The translations under genes and the position numbers were made by a program. A stretch of 64,000 bases of DNA from Hawksworthiomyces lignivorus (lineage: Eukaryota > Ascomycota > Sordariomycetes > Ophiostomatales > Ophiostomataceae), in the NCBI GenBank assembly GCA_002917075.1, contig NTMA01000027.1:372001-436000 (forward strand), written 5' to 3'. Under the pieces are notes generated by a model. It was not told where the DNA came from. It searched no databases and saw only the letters and a program-made list of their open reading frames with translations. Positions 22,269 through 34,948 of the stretch are shown here, in pieces. Positions within the stretch are counted from its first letter, which is position 1. Every line of letters starts with the position of its first letter.

Positions 22269-24577
22269 CCAATAGACAAAAGGCAGGAGAAGCAGAGAGT
22301 GGGAGAGGAGTGACGAAAGAGAATGAACTAGAGCGGAAAGAGAGGGGGGGTTAAGAGCAAGCTGGCGTCAGAACTTCGGCTTGAGACCCCAACATCGGTG
22401 CTGGCGGGCGCTGAGCGGAGCGATTTTCAAATCCAGAAAAAAGGACGGTCAACGGATGGAGCGCAAAGTTGGGGTCACGCGCGGAGAGTTAAAAAGTGGA
22501 AGACGGCAGCACTGACGGGGCTTCCGTCGTAACCTATTTAGGGTGCCTGCGAAGCCGGTAGTGGGTTGGTCTGTATTTCGGTGGGATTCGCCTGGCCGCT
22601 TCGTTTTGAGTCTGCTCTTTTTTTCGTCACAACCACATTTTGCTTGCTCTGGAGCTGGGCGGCTGAGAAGGAGGGGAGGATAGGGAAATGCGAAACGAAA
22701 CAGAACAAGCAAAAAAATTAAACAGATGGAGCACGTAATGCTTTGTTCCTGCGTTTGCAGCAACTCCCTAGCCCTTCTCATATATTATTAAATTTTGTTT
22801 AATTTTTTATTATCATTTTGTTCTGCCTTCGGAGTAAAGAGCGCATCGCCAGTGAACGAGCCATATACAGCAGTGACGCTGTCGGAGTAAAGCAAAAATT
22901 TCCAGGTCTAGAGCATTTAAGGCAATTAGTAATATCAGGAAATGCAAATGAAACGCCCAATGAACCTCTGCGAAGGCCTATAGGGATAGCCTGTTATTAA
23001 ACAGTTCTTAACTCCAGGCCTGAGCAATATGGAGAGGACGAGACCTATCCAGTAGTGGGGGAGGGGCAGTCCTTCTCCCATCCTTGTCTCCCCTAATTCT
23101 GCTGACAGAGGAAGCCTTTATCGTCCTAGAACGCCTTATCGCTCCAGTAGGCTCCAAGCCATGACGACACTTGAACAGGCCACCATGGCTGGGGAGAGTG
23201 TGCTCGGGTAAGCTTCGTAGTCGTGCCGGAGCCGTAATTTCCGTCCCAAATACCATATTAAATGGAAAGCCGAAGAACACGTAGAACAAAAGGGGACATT
23301 CAGGAAATTAAACAGGGACAAGCATTGTCGGTGCGCCGGGAAAGAACAACAACCCGCTCATTCAAGGTGCTCGGAAAACGAGAAGCCTTTGCCCGGAACA
23401 TAGAAAACATCTCTGACAGAAAAGAAAATGAATACACGGAGCGGAAGAGAATGCTCAGGTTTTGCTAAAGCGAACCCGAATAGAATGATGGGCGAGAACT
23501 CGGGAGTTGTGCTTCAAGTCTTTTGCGAAAACCCGGCAGCTTCGCTTTTATGTATTGTGCGAAAGCTCGGACCTTCGCAGGGTGCAACTGGCCCCGATCG
23601 GTCCTCGCCCTCTTCGAATCGGCCGATTTGTTCACGCCATAGTGTCCGAACGGTCGTTGATGTTGTACCACTTCACGTGACACTTTGAAGTGAGGCTACG
23701 AGCACTCTTTGAAAGATGAAAATGTATATTTTAGAGTATCATATTAGACTGTAGTCTCTTGCCAAAGAAATGCCAATGAGGACCTTGAAAAGAAAGGAAA
23801 CTTTGTGCATCGAGTAGCCTAACACCACATGCTAGCACGCAGTAGATGTTGAAAAGAAACAATTCTTGCACTGTAGATATTAGTACCTCAACCAGTTGTA
23901 AGACTTCAGGGTCTTTCTCAGGCGCTTTCTTATTAACTAATAGATTTTTTGCCTGCCATGTAACGGAAGCAGTATAGTAAACAGCTTGGCAGCGACACAA
24001 TAAGAAATAAACGCAAATAAGTGATTGGAATCCTAAATTATTTATGTTATGGCGAGGTATAAGATCCATACTGTTTTCTGCTAGTAGAAATGTGTGTTAA
24101 CTTTCCTCACCGTCCATGACTGTACTATTGACATGGCAGCATTTGCTGCATCTACTTGATAACATGGTTTCGATACTTTGCTATGCATCCTCCACTCATC
24201 ACATATAACCTCGTTTCTACTTTCTTTGTGCGTATTTCATTAACAAAGGTTAAAAAGCACCCCATATATGAGCAAGCTTATAGCGTAGAGACAACGTCTA
24301 GGCTTTACCCGGTTCGAACAGCCTGAACAAATGACGTTGGGTATCTTGGCCAGAAGCATGGTAGCATATTTCTTCTTCGGGCCCATTTCTGTTTATTATT
24401 TCTAGAATCACGGAGATGGCTGTTTTGTTCGTTGTTTGACAGCTACCGGTGCCACTATTTGGAGATCCTCAGCTTCTGTTGAGTGTGTAAAAGTGATGTT
24501 TTACGGGCCTCTATACTGGAGTTTGACACGCTGAAGAGCAAATCTTTGAAATTAAAACTTTTGACAACTAGTTCGCC
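22269..24577. other. Gene-free divergent region
   Basis: About 2.3 kb between divergent genes. A palindromic TCACGTGA lies at 23673-23680 within a wider inverted repeat (cacttca ... tgaagtg). Otherwise only short, unconvincing frames; AT content rises between 23,700 and 24,500. Confidence 0.45.
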
Positions 24578-25493
24578 ATGGCTCTGAAGGCGACTGTACT
24601 TTTCTTTGCCTTCCCTGTGCTGAATGTAGTGTGGGTATCCCTGGCATTTCCACGATATCACCCAGGACATTGCTGACATTTGTTCTGCTTGAAGAGCGGA
24701 ACTGACAGCTTCTCCTATCACCGCCTGTCCCGCATGCTACACTCATACGGTGGTGATCCAGGAGCCTGTCAAAGCTTGTCCTAGTCTGCGTCCTATGCCG
24801 GTATGCGACATTGTCTGCGCACGACAGCGGAAGCAGCGCGACCTGGAGAGCGATGAGAATGGCGCCGCGCGGCTAATAACCACAACAATCACGCGCACCA
24901 CTGTCGTAACCGCAACAACGGTTACGGCAACGGCTCCGGGGCTAAACCCGGCCTGTCCCACGACAGCTACCATTAGTGTTACGGCGACAGCCGGTGCTTC
25001 AGGCGGCGCCAAGAGCGCGGATACCGTCTGCCCGCTGAGCCGCCGGCCCGTCTGCAACTGTATCCGGCCAGTCACGGTCGAAGAGGTGCAGACGCTGAGC
25101 TGGACGGCAACGTCGTTTGCGACAGCTGCACCGCTACTTTGCACCCCAGTAGCAGCAGCACCGAGAGCAGGCGCGGGCACGAGCGTGGCCGCCGTTGCTT
25201 CCGCGATGATGGTGTCGGCAACGCCATCACCTCCTCCAGCTCTGCTCTCAGCAGGACTTGCCACTGCCACCGGTACCTTCGCGACGGTAACCACTACCAG
25301 CTCTGCCGTGTGCTCGACATATTCGACGAAAACAGAGATTCGGTACTGCCCACAAAGTCAGAGCCCGCAGACAACCCATGCGCCCGTATTTGACGAAAGA
25401 GCAGCTCCGCCCCCCGCTACCGTAGAGGCAAGAACCGGCGGCTGCACGGTCTACGAGATTGTAGGACCGCAGTGCTCTAATATGAACTCATGA
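24578..25493 (+). CDS. Thr/Ala-rich secreted protein, unknown function
   Basis: Best model: exon 1 at 24578-24630 (signal peptide MALKATVLFFAFPVLNV), intron 24631-24694 (GTGGGT, TGCTGACAT branch, ...TTGAAG, 64 nt), exon 2 at 24695-25493; 283 aa. The mature protein starts near AELTASPITACPACYTHT and reads VVIQEPVKACPSLRPMPVCD, a Cys-containing N-terminus, then a Thr-rich tract (TTTITRTTVVTATTVTATA) and a second Cys-containing part (CPLSRRPVCNCIRPVTVEEV). No hydrophobic tail for GPI attachment and no enzyme motif. Composition suggests an O-mannosylated cell-wall or extracellular protein. The acceptor AAG is unusual, so the junction is tentative; the long downstream frame and a signal peptide at the right distance support a gene. 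Confidence 0.5.
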
Positions 25494-26217
25494 GCATGAT
25501 CTTATAAATTGTTGAGAAACAGCCTCTCCGGCGACCATACAATTCTTTCGGAAGTCATGTTGCTGCTGAACCTGACTCCGTATTGCGAACTGCCACCACC
25601 TTCTGTTGTCCCCCGAAAGGCAGAACACATCTATTTCATGCTTCCGTTTTATCTCTATTTATTCATTCGAGTCAAGAATAATGTTTACTTTCTGCTCAAG
25701 ATGAAATCTACAATTTTTTCGCTGAAGCAAGCAGCGCCAACCAGCCACCAGCGCTTCTTCTAAGATGATACTACTTTTTCCTTTCTCGCCGCGGTGGAAG
25801 GACTTCGACTTGGCCTCAGCGTAGGCAGTAAATTAAGGCTCCTCACAGTTTTTGAGTTTTGTTCCTCGCAAGTAGCGGTTCCTCCGAAACATCTAAATTG
25901 CTGCTGTATTTGTTCTTCTTTGAGTTGTATATACAGCACAGAATATACCCAAAACCTCACGCCAGGAACCCATAATAAATATTAAACCAAAAAAAAAACC
26001 CCTGACCAGATAAGCAAATTGGCCGCCTTAACATTATTTCCAAATTAGATGTAAATGCGCCGGAAAGAAAGAAAAAATAAAGAAAATCACCAGCTGATTG
26101 TCGAGGCTAGGAGTCTAGCCTTTCTGCTTTCCAGAACTTAAAGCAAAAAAATACAAATAACAGAAACAAAAGGAAAAATCTACAAACACTCCGCATTTCT
26201 TAAAAAGCCGTAATCGT
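25494..26217. other. Convergent intergenic region
   Basis: AT-rich 3' region between the Thr-rich secreted protein gene and the transporter gene. No gene was recognised. Confidence 0.5.
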
Positions 26218-27511
26218 TTACCGCCGCTGCGTCTTGGTGCTCAGCTCCACGGCGCTGTACCAGGCGGCGCCGACGAGCGCCACCAGCATGCCGATGCCGT
26301 TGGCCAGGCCGACCTTGACACCGAAGAGGGTGATGCCCAGCAGAACCGTCAGGCTCTGCTTGACGTTTCCGCACACGGTCATGGTGAGGGCGCCGGCCAC
26401 GCGGTTGGTGCTGAAGGAGGCGATGTTGAGAGCGAAGGCGAGGGCGCCGTTGCCGGCAAGGGCAATAGCCATGTTGGGCGAGATGGGAAGGGCGGTGAAG
26501 CCGTTTGTGATGCTCGAGATCTCGCCAGAGACGAAGGCGCACAGGAGAGCCTGAATGCATGCGAGCGGTGACAGCCGGAGAAGAGACTCGAGTGGAGAGA
26601 GCGCAAGAGGACCAGTCATGATCCGGTTTGTAGCAACGGTCTGCAGGGGACGATTAGAAACATGCGCAAATGTCAAACTATAGCAAAGGAAGTCTGTAAA
26701 CGGACCTTGACCGACGCTAGAATAACACCAAGGAAGGTCAGGACAAAGCCAAGAGGTGTGAAGTAGTAGTCGCCGTAGGTAGCGAGGCCGACACCAGCGA
26801 CCACGGGAATCAGCGAGAGATAGGTGCGGACGGAGTAGGTGCGGTTATAGCGCAGCCGGTAGATGAGGACAGTAAAGACCGGGCAGGTCGAGCGCATAAT
26901 CTGGTGAAACGGAATGGACACCATAGCTCTGGCAGGGGATATTAGCACATGGCCAGGCGGCCGAGAGCAGAGTGATCTGGCAAGAAAAACAAGACTTACA
27001 ATGACACGTTTGAAATGGCTATGTTGATTGTAAACAGCACAGAGAAAGCGAAGAGGACACTTTCTTCACGGCGCGACAGCTCGGAGCGCTTGACAGAGCC
27101 ACGCAGCTCGAGAGCATAGCAGCCGATGGAGGCCGCGCCGGCGTGGATGGCAGTGAGGAGCCATGGGTAGGAGAACTGAAAGTTTGCAAGCACATGTTAG
27201 TACGCAGCGCATTCATTTGCACTATTCTGGTCTGCCAGCTCGATGACGCTTCTTACCTTCCCAAGAATGCTCTTGTTATACAACGTGAGAGCGACGTTGG
27301 TGGCAAAGTAGGCACCTAGGTAGGCCCATTTGGTTGCCGCAGAAGCTGTGTATTCGGACTCAACGGTGGTGCTCGCGGTCTGAGATGTGGGGAGGATTGC
27401 GGCACTGCCGTTGCCAGTATACGGCAGCTTTTCGTGATCCTTCTCCCAGTTGATGGTCGCGCCGTTGCTGCCGCCGTCTAGCTGCGCCTCGACGTCGTCT
27501 GGGCGCCCCAT
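26218..27511 (-). CDS. Triose-phosphate-translocator-family (TPT/nucleotide-sugar-type) transporter
   Basis: Four exons: 27511-27257, 27175-27000, 26928-26706 and 26640-26218, phases 0, 2 and 0, giving 358 aa. The N-terminal ~65 residues are hydrophilic and probably cytosolic. The membrane domain starts at KWAYLGAYFATNVALTLYNK, the first helix typical of the TPT family, and continues FSYPWLLTAIHAGAASIGCY, NIAISNVSLAMVSIPFHQIM, STCPVFTVLIYR, LSLIPVVAGVGLATYGDYYF, GFVLTFLGVILASVK and a C-terminal GALTMTVCGNVKQSLTVLLG. About ten membrane segments are expected. Family members exchange nucleotide sugars or phosphorylated sugars across Golgi or ER membranes; the substrate cannot be told here. NVSLAMVSIPFHQ is only rebuilt by removing intron 2, which confirms that junction. 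Confidence 0.9.
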
Positions 27512-30137
27512 ATTATAATTTCGGAAGAAATAAGATTAGACGAAATGTAGAACGGTGTCGAAACCGGGTTACTGGGAATGGGAGAATTCTGGATAAATGA
27601 GAGTGGTGCGCAAAGCTGTATGAGATGTAGTGATGCGGCCGAGCGAGAGAACCGAAAACGAGAGACGACAGAAAGAATAAAAAAAGGTTCGAAAAAGATG
27701 TCAAAACAACATGTAATTCAAAGAGAGAAAGGAAACTAAATTGAAGATTGAGAACGGAGACTTGAACAAAGTCCCTACTCGCAAGTAAGGAAGCTTTGAG
27801 ATGTGTCTGGCCAAGCAGGCCAAACAGGGATGCGATCAGAAATCGAAGCCCGAAGCTCTGAGGTAAGGCATACGTAACTCCTGCAAGTTTAACCCAAAAA
27901 GAACGCCAGGGTTGACGGATCCTCACTTAGCTGGAACCGTGGAGCTGGGAGTGGCTCTAGGTCTTGCCTGCGAGGGGAGAGATTGGCCTGTACGTGCGTG
28001 GATGGAGAGCCTTCAACCAAGCCAAAACAAACGACAGGAAGAATGGAGTACGTCGTAATTACATCTAAATCAAAGAAAGGGATGGGATGAAGCAGATCGT
28101 TTGAGAAGAAGTACGAGAGATCCCCGAAAAGAAAGCAGAGGGGAAACTGCAAAAAAAAAAAAAAAAGCACTATTGAGTAGGACCTTCAATGTTCAGGTGA
28201 ACCTTCCAAAATACTACAATATGCATAAGCCTTACGTATTCTTGCATTGTGGGCAGAACGCGCAATGCCACGAAATAGTGCTTCCGTGGGTCGGAACTCA
28301 ATAATGCAACCTCACTGGATTTGCCCTTCCGTCCGGTTTGGTTCGGCAAGCCAGCTCAGTGCAGTGCATGTATATCCGTTAAGGGATCACTATGGGGCAC
28401 GTATTTGAACGAACAAAAGCAGTTGTGAGCTTTTGCTGCTCCATTACCCGATCGGCGCTGAGACCGCGAGGTAAATCATAGTTCACAGAGAAGAGCTTAA
28501 CTGCCCATAGGACTATGTGTGGAGTAATAGTTTCGCTCGTGTATGCACGGCGGAGTAGGATGTGTGGTCATGCATGCAGTATTCCTCTAGCGATAAGCAA
28601 GAAGAAAACGAAGGAAACGAAAACCAAAGTCAGGCATGTAAAACGATAATCTCGCATTTTTGAGCAAATAGAGACACCTTTCGTGATCAAAGGGAGGAGC
28701 ATCTCCTGACGTGATGCTCCTTTTGTATCCCTCCCCCGCCATCCCAATACTTCGTAAATTCCTCGTGTTGTGGATCTTGGCGCATTCAGCCTCACAAATC
28801 TCTCCTTTATTTGCCGGGCGCGCACATCTTTTCTGTAGGAGAAATTAGTTCTTTCTGTCTCTCGCTCTGCTGTCTTCGCGCGCTTGCTTTTTCATTTCCT
28901 TCTAGTCTCAAATAGGAGAACAGCGATGGTCAGAACATCGACGAAGCGGAATGCAACAGAGACAAGTCATGATATCTTGGGAGACCTTACCCCACTACCA
29001 ACTGTCCACATACGAGTATAAAACTTGGAAAGGGAAGCATTTTCTACGCAGTAAGCAATAATTTGCATATACGAGTATGCCGTATGTGTAGGTCACTGGT
29101 GAGCGCAGATTGCCTGAACCACGAAAAGCAGCTTCAAATTGGTCTTGGGTAAGGTTTACAGCAGGCTCCAGAACGCAGGGCCGCAATAACGAAAGCATGC
29201 CGTTGTATGCGTAAGAACAAGGAGAAAACGCTCCCCTGAAAATTGAGCCCTCAGGGATGAAGGAATGGGGTGGGATGTTCGCTGTGCGAACCGAGAAGGC
29301 TAAGGCTCTTGGCGAGATGAACCCCTTGTTTGGCTTAGCGCTTGCAGTCTCTTGCATTTTATTGCCATTAGTGAGTGCAGGAAGAACAAAAAAAATAAGG
29401 ATGAAAAAAAATGTCACTCGATTTGATCTAGTGGACGAGAGCGATGTTGTCTACTTTACTTATTGGGGTGGAAATATTTTATTGCATCCGATTTTTTAAT
29501 TCATTTGCCCTTTTGGCCACCCCGGCTAGCTGCTAGCTACCTGGAGCTATCGCCAGGCTGAACCCCCTGAGCACCGCTATCCTCAGCAGTTCTTAGATCG
29601 TGTGGCTTGTCCGCGTACCTGCACTACCGCAGCTAATTAAAATTTCACATTCTTTGGATCGGGCATTGCGCGTCTTGTGGTTCAGGAATACCAGTGAGCC
29701 TGACCTTAGATTATGTACGAACGTTTAGACACTGTGTGCTGGCATCTTAACAGCGTGTTCCTAAGTATGGAGTAACCTAAGTAAACCCGCCATTGTATTT
29801 TCAAAGTAGAAGTTTCAGGCAATTGCCAAGATTTGCTGTCATCTAAAGTTTTAAGCATAAACAAGACTAGACACAAAACTTGCAAAGTACTCGATAATAT
29901 GTGATGTTTGTATATCCTTTTGACGCCGCCGTCCAAGATAATATGTAATATGCCTGTGATCCCGTCTACGAAAACCGTCCTTTAACAATTAAAGTAAAGA
30001 TATGACAAAATAAAATAAGAGGCTGTCGGTAAAATGGCGAAGGAATATCCTTGCTGTAGAAATCAGAAAAACGCCCGCCTTTGTAAATCAGAAAACGCCA
30101 CTGCCGTAAGTTTTTTTTTGGTGTGTCTTGCGACACT
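27512..30137. other. Gene-free region
   Basis: About 2.6 kb between the start of the transporter gene and the end of the GT34 gene, both on minus. The first ~650 bp (purine-rich on plus, CT-rich on minus) should be the transporter promoter and leader. Nothing else convincing: the frames present have no recognisable composition or family. Confidence 0.45.
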
Positions 30138-31900
30138 TCAGCTGGATGCGGAGTTGGAGCTCGCGGATTCGGAGCTGGATGAATCAGAGCCAGATGCTGA
30201 GTCGGAGCCCGATGACGATTCGGCTTTGGAGCCAGTCGACGTCGAGCCCTCCGGGGTCGAGTCGGACGGGTGCGAGCCGTCTTCTAGGGGCTTCTCATCG
30301 GCAGACTTCTCTTCGCTCTTCGACGACTCCGACTCGGTTGTGTGTTCGGAGTTGGAGCTTTCGGTGGCCTTGTCCGTGGTCTCGCTATTTTCTTCCTTCT
30401 TCTTCCGGGCGGCGTCTTCGGCCTCCTTCTTCTTGGTCTCCTCCTCAGCGGCCTTCTTGGCCTTCTCTTCCTCGACGAGTTTGTCGAGCATCTCCTTCTT
30501 CTTCCGCTGCTCTTCCTTCTTCTTCTCGAGCTCCTCCTTCTTCTTCTCCTGCTCGATCTTCTTGCGCTCCTCGTTCTTCTTCTTGTCCTCCAGGCGCTTC
30601 TTGTCGTCCAGCCTCTTGCGCTCCTTCTCCTTCTTGTCGATCACCTTGGCCTTCTCGATCTCCACGACCATCTTCTCCTCGTACTTGCGCCAGTACTCGG
30701 CCACCTCCACCTTGAGGGTCGACGTGTAGTTGGGGTTGTTCCACTCCGGCAGCAGCGCCTCGGCGCGGTCGAGCCACGGCGTCATCCAGCTGTCCCGCAC
30801 CGCCTTGGTGCCGGCAAAGTGCACGAGCAGGTCGCCGCGCATGACCTTCCAGGGCTGGACCTTGCCGTTGCGGCCGTCGTCAAAGACCTCGGTGGTGCCG
30901 TTGTCGAACTGCGCCGCCGTCATGTTCTTGCCAAAGAGCCACTTGCCGTCCGCGTAAAAGGCGTTGTTCACGGGCAGCGAGTTGTACCAGCGCATCGGCA
31001 CCTCGGCCCAGTGGTTGCGCTGCTTGAGCGCGTCGCGCGCCAGCGGGGACTCGGAGTTGGTCAGCAAAAACTGGAAGGCGCTCTGGTCGCGGAAGCGGTC
31101 ACGCTGCGTGCGGGCCTTCTCGTAGATGGGGTACGCGAGCACGCCCGACAGCAGCGACGCCGTCCACGGGTGCACGCGCAGCGCAAAGGCGCCCGAGTTG
31201 AGGCCGTCCCAGTTGGAGGCGATCACCAGATGCACGTCGTTGAGGATGGAGCTCGTGTTGGGCGGCAGGAACGTCTCCAACGGCGTCGAGGGGTTGAGGA
31301 TCATGGTGTCGCCGTCAAACCAGCTGCCGAACCCCCGCGGGTCTTTTGTTAGCCCTTCCAACTATTTTCTACTAGTCGCTAGAGAAAGCGCAAAGAAAAA
31401 AAAAATTACACAAAAACTTACAAAAGCCATTCCAGGCGCTCTTCCTCCGGCTTCAGAAGCTCGGCGATAACGATGGCGAGCAGGTACGCCGGCTTCGTGT
31501 AGGCACCGGCACCGCGGCGCATACGGTCGTTGTCAATCTCGTTGCTGACGACCTCGCGGTCGGCAATGTAGTGCGGGTAGCCATGCATCTCGTTGTGGAC
31601 CTGGTGCGTCTTGAAAGCACGGTGGACGACGGGAATGTCAAGGTCGTTGACGGCCACACCGACCTTGGCGATCTTGGCCATAGGTCCGTTGGGCAGCATG
31701 GACGGCCGCGCACTCAGCATCTTGGTCGTGCCGAACTGGCCTTCAAAGGTCCGCTCGGCAGTAAGTTCCTCGTTGAGCCGTAGATTGCACGTCGAGGCAA
31801 AATCGACCCGCTGCAGATAATTGAAGCAGAGATATACCAGACATATGGATGTGATCAGAGCTAGCAGCCGTGTCGGCCGCTGAAACTGTTGGACGAGCAT
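30138..31900 (-). CDS. GT34 glycosyltransferase (GMA12/MNN10 family) with long charged C-terminal tail
   Basis: Exon 1 is 31900-31422, intron 31421-31324 (GTAAGT...TTCGGCAG, 98 nt), exon 2 31323-30138; 554 aa. A short N-terminal tail and signal anchor (LLALITSICLVYLCFNYL) make it a type II Golgi protein. Splicing rebuilds RLEWLFWFDGDTMILNP, containing the DxD-type metal/nucleotide-sugar site (here DGD). Other GT34 marks: HLVIASNWDGLNSGAFALRV, RFRDQSAFQFLL, MRWYNSLP and MRGDLLVHFAGTK. Relatives add alpha-1,2-galactose or alpha-1,6-mannose to glycans. The catalytic domain ends near residue 362; residues ~363-472 are a nearly unbroken Lys/Glu coiled coil (KKNEERKKIEQEKKKEELEK) and ~473-554 an acidic Ser/Glu/Asp tail. 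This tail is unusual for the family and could hold the enzyme in a complex. Confidence 0.88.
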
Positions 31901-34876
31901 CGTGCTGAGTAGTGAGAGCCGCCGGGTAGTACTATAGGGTTGTTGTATTCGTATTCCTTAACAGTTGGCTGTTCGCTGTGCGTCGACGGATCGGGGGATG
32001 GTGTCACGTCGAAGGAAATAAAGCAAGATTGAATAATAATAATAATAAAAACGTGCAAGCGAATGAATGTGAGAAGGAAAGTATAGATAAATGAACGATG
32101 AGTGTCTGACCCGGTCGTGTGGGCTCTTTTTGTCGTCAGCAGAAGAGCCACGCTGGTCGAAGAACCCAATGCTCACGAAACGAAAACAGAGCTGCTTTCG
32201 ATAAGAGAGGCGGAAGTCGAGACGAGGGATCGGAGGAAAAAAGAAGCCAAGAGATGCAGAAACGAAGGAAATATGAAAAAAGAAAAAGAAGCACAAAATC
32301 TCAAGAGAGACAACGAGCTGAGAAGAGGGAGAGAACCAAAACCTAAACCAGTACCAAAAAGAAAGATATAATGGAGCGAGTGCTGTGCGATCCACGACCC
32401 CTTGTTCTAGCTGGGTTGTGATTCGGGTCTAGGCGTAAAATGGAGCAATGGCAGGGTGGGTCTCAGTTGTCTTTTCTTCTGGTACGTTGTATACTATGTA
32501 CTCCTTCTGCGTGCTGCGGCATCTATGCTTATTGCTTCGATAGGGAAAGGGAGTGCACAAAAGTGGCTTGGGGAATGCTTTCTCACCCCTAGACGGGACT
32601 TTTTCAGTGTCCGGCTTGCCTCTTATCTGATGCCGGCGTAAAGCGTAAAATGGCTTCTTTCGAAAAATTGTTTTAGGGGCGCAAGATGCCAGGTAAGGGT
32701 TTGCAAGATCACAGAAAGGGGCAGATCGAATAATAAATTATCAGCGACATCCAGCTAGTAGAGGACGGGGTGGGTTCGTCTTTTTTTTTTTCTTGTGCTG
32801 GCATCGGCCCCGGCATCCGTTCTTGGCAGACGTCGTTTGGCTTGTGGGGTGGACGCGTGTCCACAAGTCTGTTTAAGGACAAGGACGAAATGGCTCGCTG
32901 AGAATGCACATAAACGACAAATTCCTACTGACTGGATTACATAGATGTGGATCGTGGACAATTAAAGTCGCGAAGAAAATAGAAGGGGGGAAAAGAGCCG
33001 CGTAGGGGCTGCCGCACGATGGTGGAGGGAGGTTAGCCCCCAGCAGATGGCCATGGGACGGAGGCTATCTTACAGGAGGGGGGTACGAAAACAGAGGCAG
33101 AAGCCCAGGACACTGGACACTCGCAGAGATCAACGAATGTAGAATCTACGCTATTTAGAACCAATAACGGGTTTCAACAGATTGCACGTTTTTCCAGCCC
33201 GCACGTTCACAAGTTGGTTGACAGCGTTGCATACAGAGAAGGACCTGGCTGGAGTGGTTGAACAGGTCTGAGGTTGGGGTTGTTTGGAGCATTGGTGTAT
33301 TACGATCCTTGCGCCTTACGTATACGACACACACAAGACGTGCTTGTGACTGCCGGGTGGTGGTGTGAATGCACTGTAAAAAGAGGCATACGAAGGCCAG
33401 AGAACAATTTCTTTACGGGGAAGATGCGCGGCGCAGAAAAGACATTATCAACCCTTGGAAGCGGAGCAGCCAAGAATGAGCGGGCGCGAAAAGAGAGAGG
33501 ACAGTCTCGAGACGTAAAATACCAGGCAGGAAATGTGGCTTGGATGCCCCTGTACTGTGCATCGATGATGGACAATAAAATTCAGACTGTTCAAAGCTGG
33601 CGGCGAGTTGTCAGCGCCATTTACGATGAACACCAGAGGCACGGAGTACAATGTCTCGCAACAGGGATTGTAGGGAGAGCGAGAGAAGAAAGAAAAATTA
33701 AGCCAAGGGGACGGCAGCGGTTTCCTGGTACGTGGGCCAAATTTCTCTGGGATAGGAGGGCTGTTAATAAAGTGGATTGCGCATTGGTTTCCCGTTTATA
33801 TATAGAATGGGCGATCAAGCGAGCGATATTACGCGTTAGGTGGCAGGGATTCAGGAAGGGGGGCTAAGGAAGGCACGGAGGATGGAGGGGTGGGCAGGGC
33901 TGGATATGTACTCATTAAGCAAGCCCTGCGGAAAATTCCAGGTAGGCAGCAGGGGCAGCTAATAGGTTAAGAAGGAGGAAGGACAAAAGAAAAGGTATTA
34001 AAAAGGTCAGAACCCACTATTCTCAAATGGAAAGTATTTGTATTGGGACGCTAGTACTAATTTGGACTCTCCCTAGAAGCAATTTCGCTAGGGCCATGCG
34101 CAAAGGAAAATGCCATTTGTTGTAGTCGAACTTACTACATACTCAGTACGCGCGTCTGCAAAACAGTTTCGTACGGAGATCTGATGAGCAAAGGATGCTC
34201 ATGCAGTTCCTTGAGGGCATGCGAAAGCCTACTGGTGAAATTATCTGTCGCAAACTACGCGCAGCACCAAAATATACAAAGCAGTTGACTAGCTCGTGCA
34301 GGATAGTTGTTGTACGTGAAGAGCGTCGCAGTCGGGGTCCGAATGGGGTTGATCACTACGGTCCATGTTCAGCAAATATATTGGAAATGGAAATGTCCGT
34401 GTGGGACGTAACTGAAAGGAGTCACATGAATCTCGACCAGATAGTCATGCACCAAATAGGATGGCTCGCGACTACTGCTAGAGAAAATGGAACACCAGGC
34501 CAGACGATTTCAATGGTTTCGTTTTACCAGGAATATTCATGTTGCGCAATGCATAGCATCATTAAAGAAGGGAAAGGGCTGCTTGAGCAGAGAAAGAAGT
34601 GGCCACAAGCTTTAATATTAATTTTGCCAATATGTACGGAGTATTTAGCAAACATCACAAAGCAAACATCTCATGTAACCTCTTATGTACTTTGAAGCAC
34701 ATTAATAATGAATAATACCCCACAAGAAGACTTAAGACAGGTGAAACAGACACAGAATAACAATCGACACGAGTTTGGATGTTTTTTATTTAAAAAAAAA
34801 AAAAAATTGAACATCAGATGCAGCACGAGCAGTTTCATTGACACAAAATCGACGGCCGTTCGATGGGCAAAAAAAA
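31901..34876. other. Gene-free region upstream of the GT34 gene
   Basis: About 3 kb. The first ~500 bp are the GT34 promoter/leader (an AAT microsatellite near 32036-32048, purine-rich runs on plus). Frames between 33.2 and 34.7 kb lack splice logic or recognisable protein features. TACGGAGTA lies at 34635-34643. Confidence 0.45.
34869..34876 (-). terminator. RNA polymerase III terminator of tRNA-Arg
   Basis: Eight consecutive T on the minus strand directly after the discriminator base of the tRNA gene. Confidence 0.85.
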
Positions 34877-34948
34877 CGACCCCCCTGGGACTCGAACCCA
34901 GAATCTTTGCCACCGGAAAGCAACGCCTTACCATTAGGCCAAGGGGCC
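34877..34948 (-). tRNA. tRNA-Arg (anticodon CCG)
   Basis: A complete cloverleaf folds on the minus strand (72 nt without CCA). Acceptor stem GGCCCCT pairs with GGGGGTC (two G-U pairs); D arm GCCT-AATGGTA-AGGC; anticodon arm TTGCT-TTCCGGT-GGCAA with anticodon CCG after the conserved T33; five-base variable loop; T arm CTGGG-TTCGAGT-CCCAG; discriminator G. The B box GGTTCGAGTCC is perfect. There is no intron. A run of eight T follows immediately (34876-34869 on minus), the RNA polymerase III terminator. It decodes CGG arginine codons, common in this GC-rich coding set. Confidence 0.93.

Noticed and set aside
28995..29417. 140-codon frame on minus with a hydrophobic start
   Set aside because: Short, AT-rich, no Cys pattern or family resemblance; a secreted peptide cannot be excluded but is not supported.
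30342..31352. 336-codon open frame opposite the GT34 gene, starting with Leu-rich runs
   Set aside because: The Leu-rich stretch is the complement of the Lys/Glu coiled-coil codons; no independent evidence of a gene.
32700..34700. Possible decayed transposon in AT-rich DNA
   Set aside because: No terminal repeats, target-site duplication or transposase/reverse-transcriptase fragments could be found by eye.
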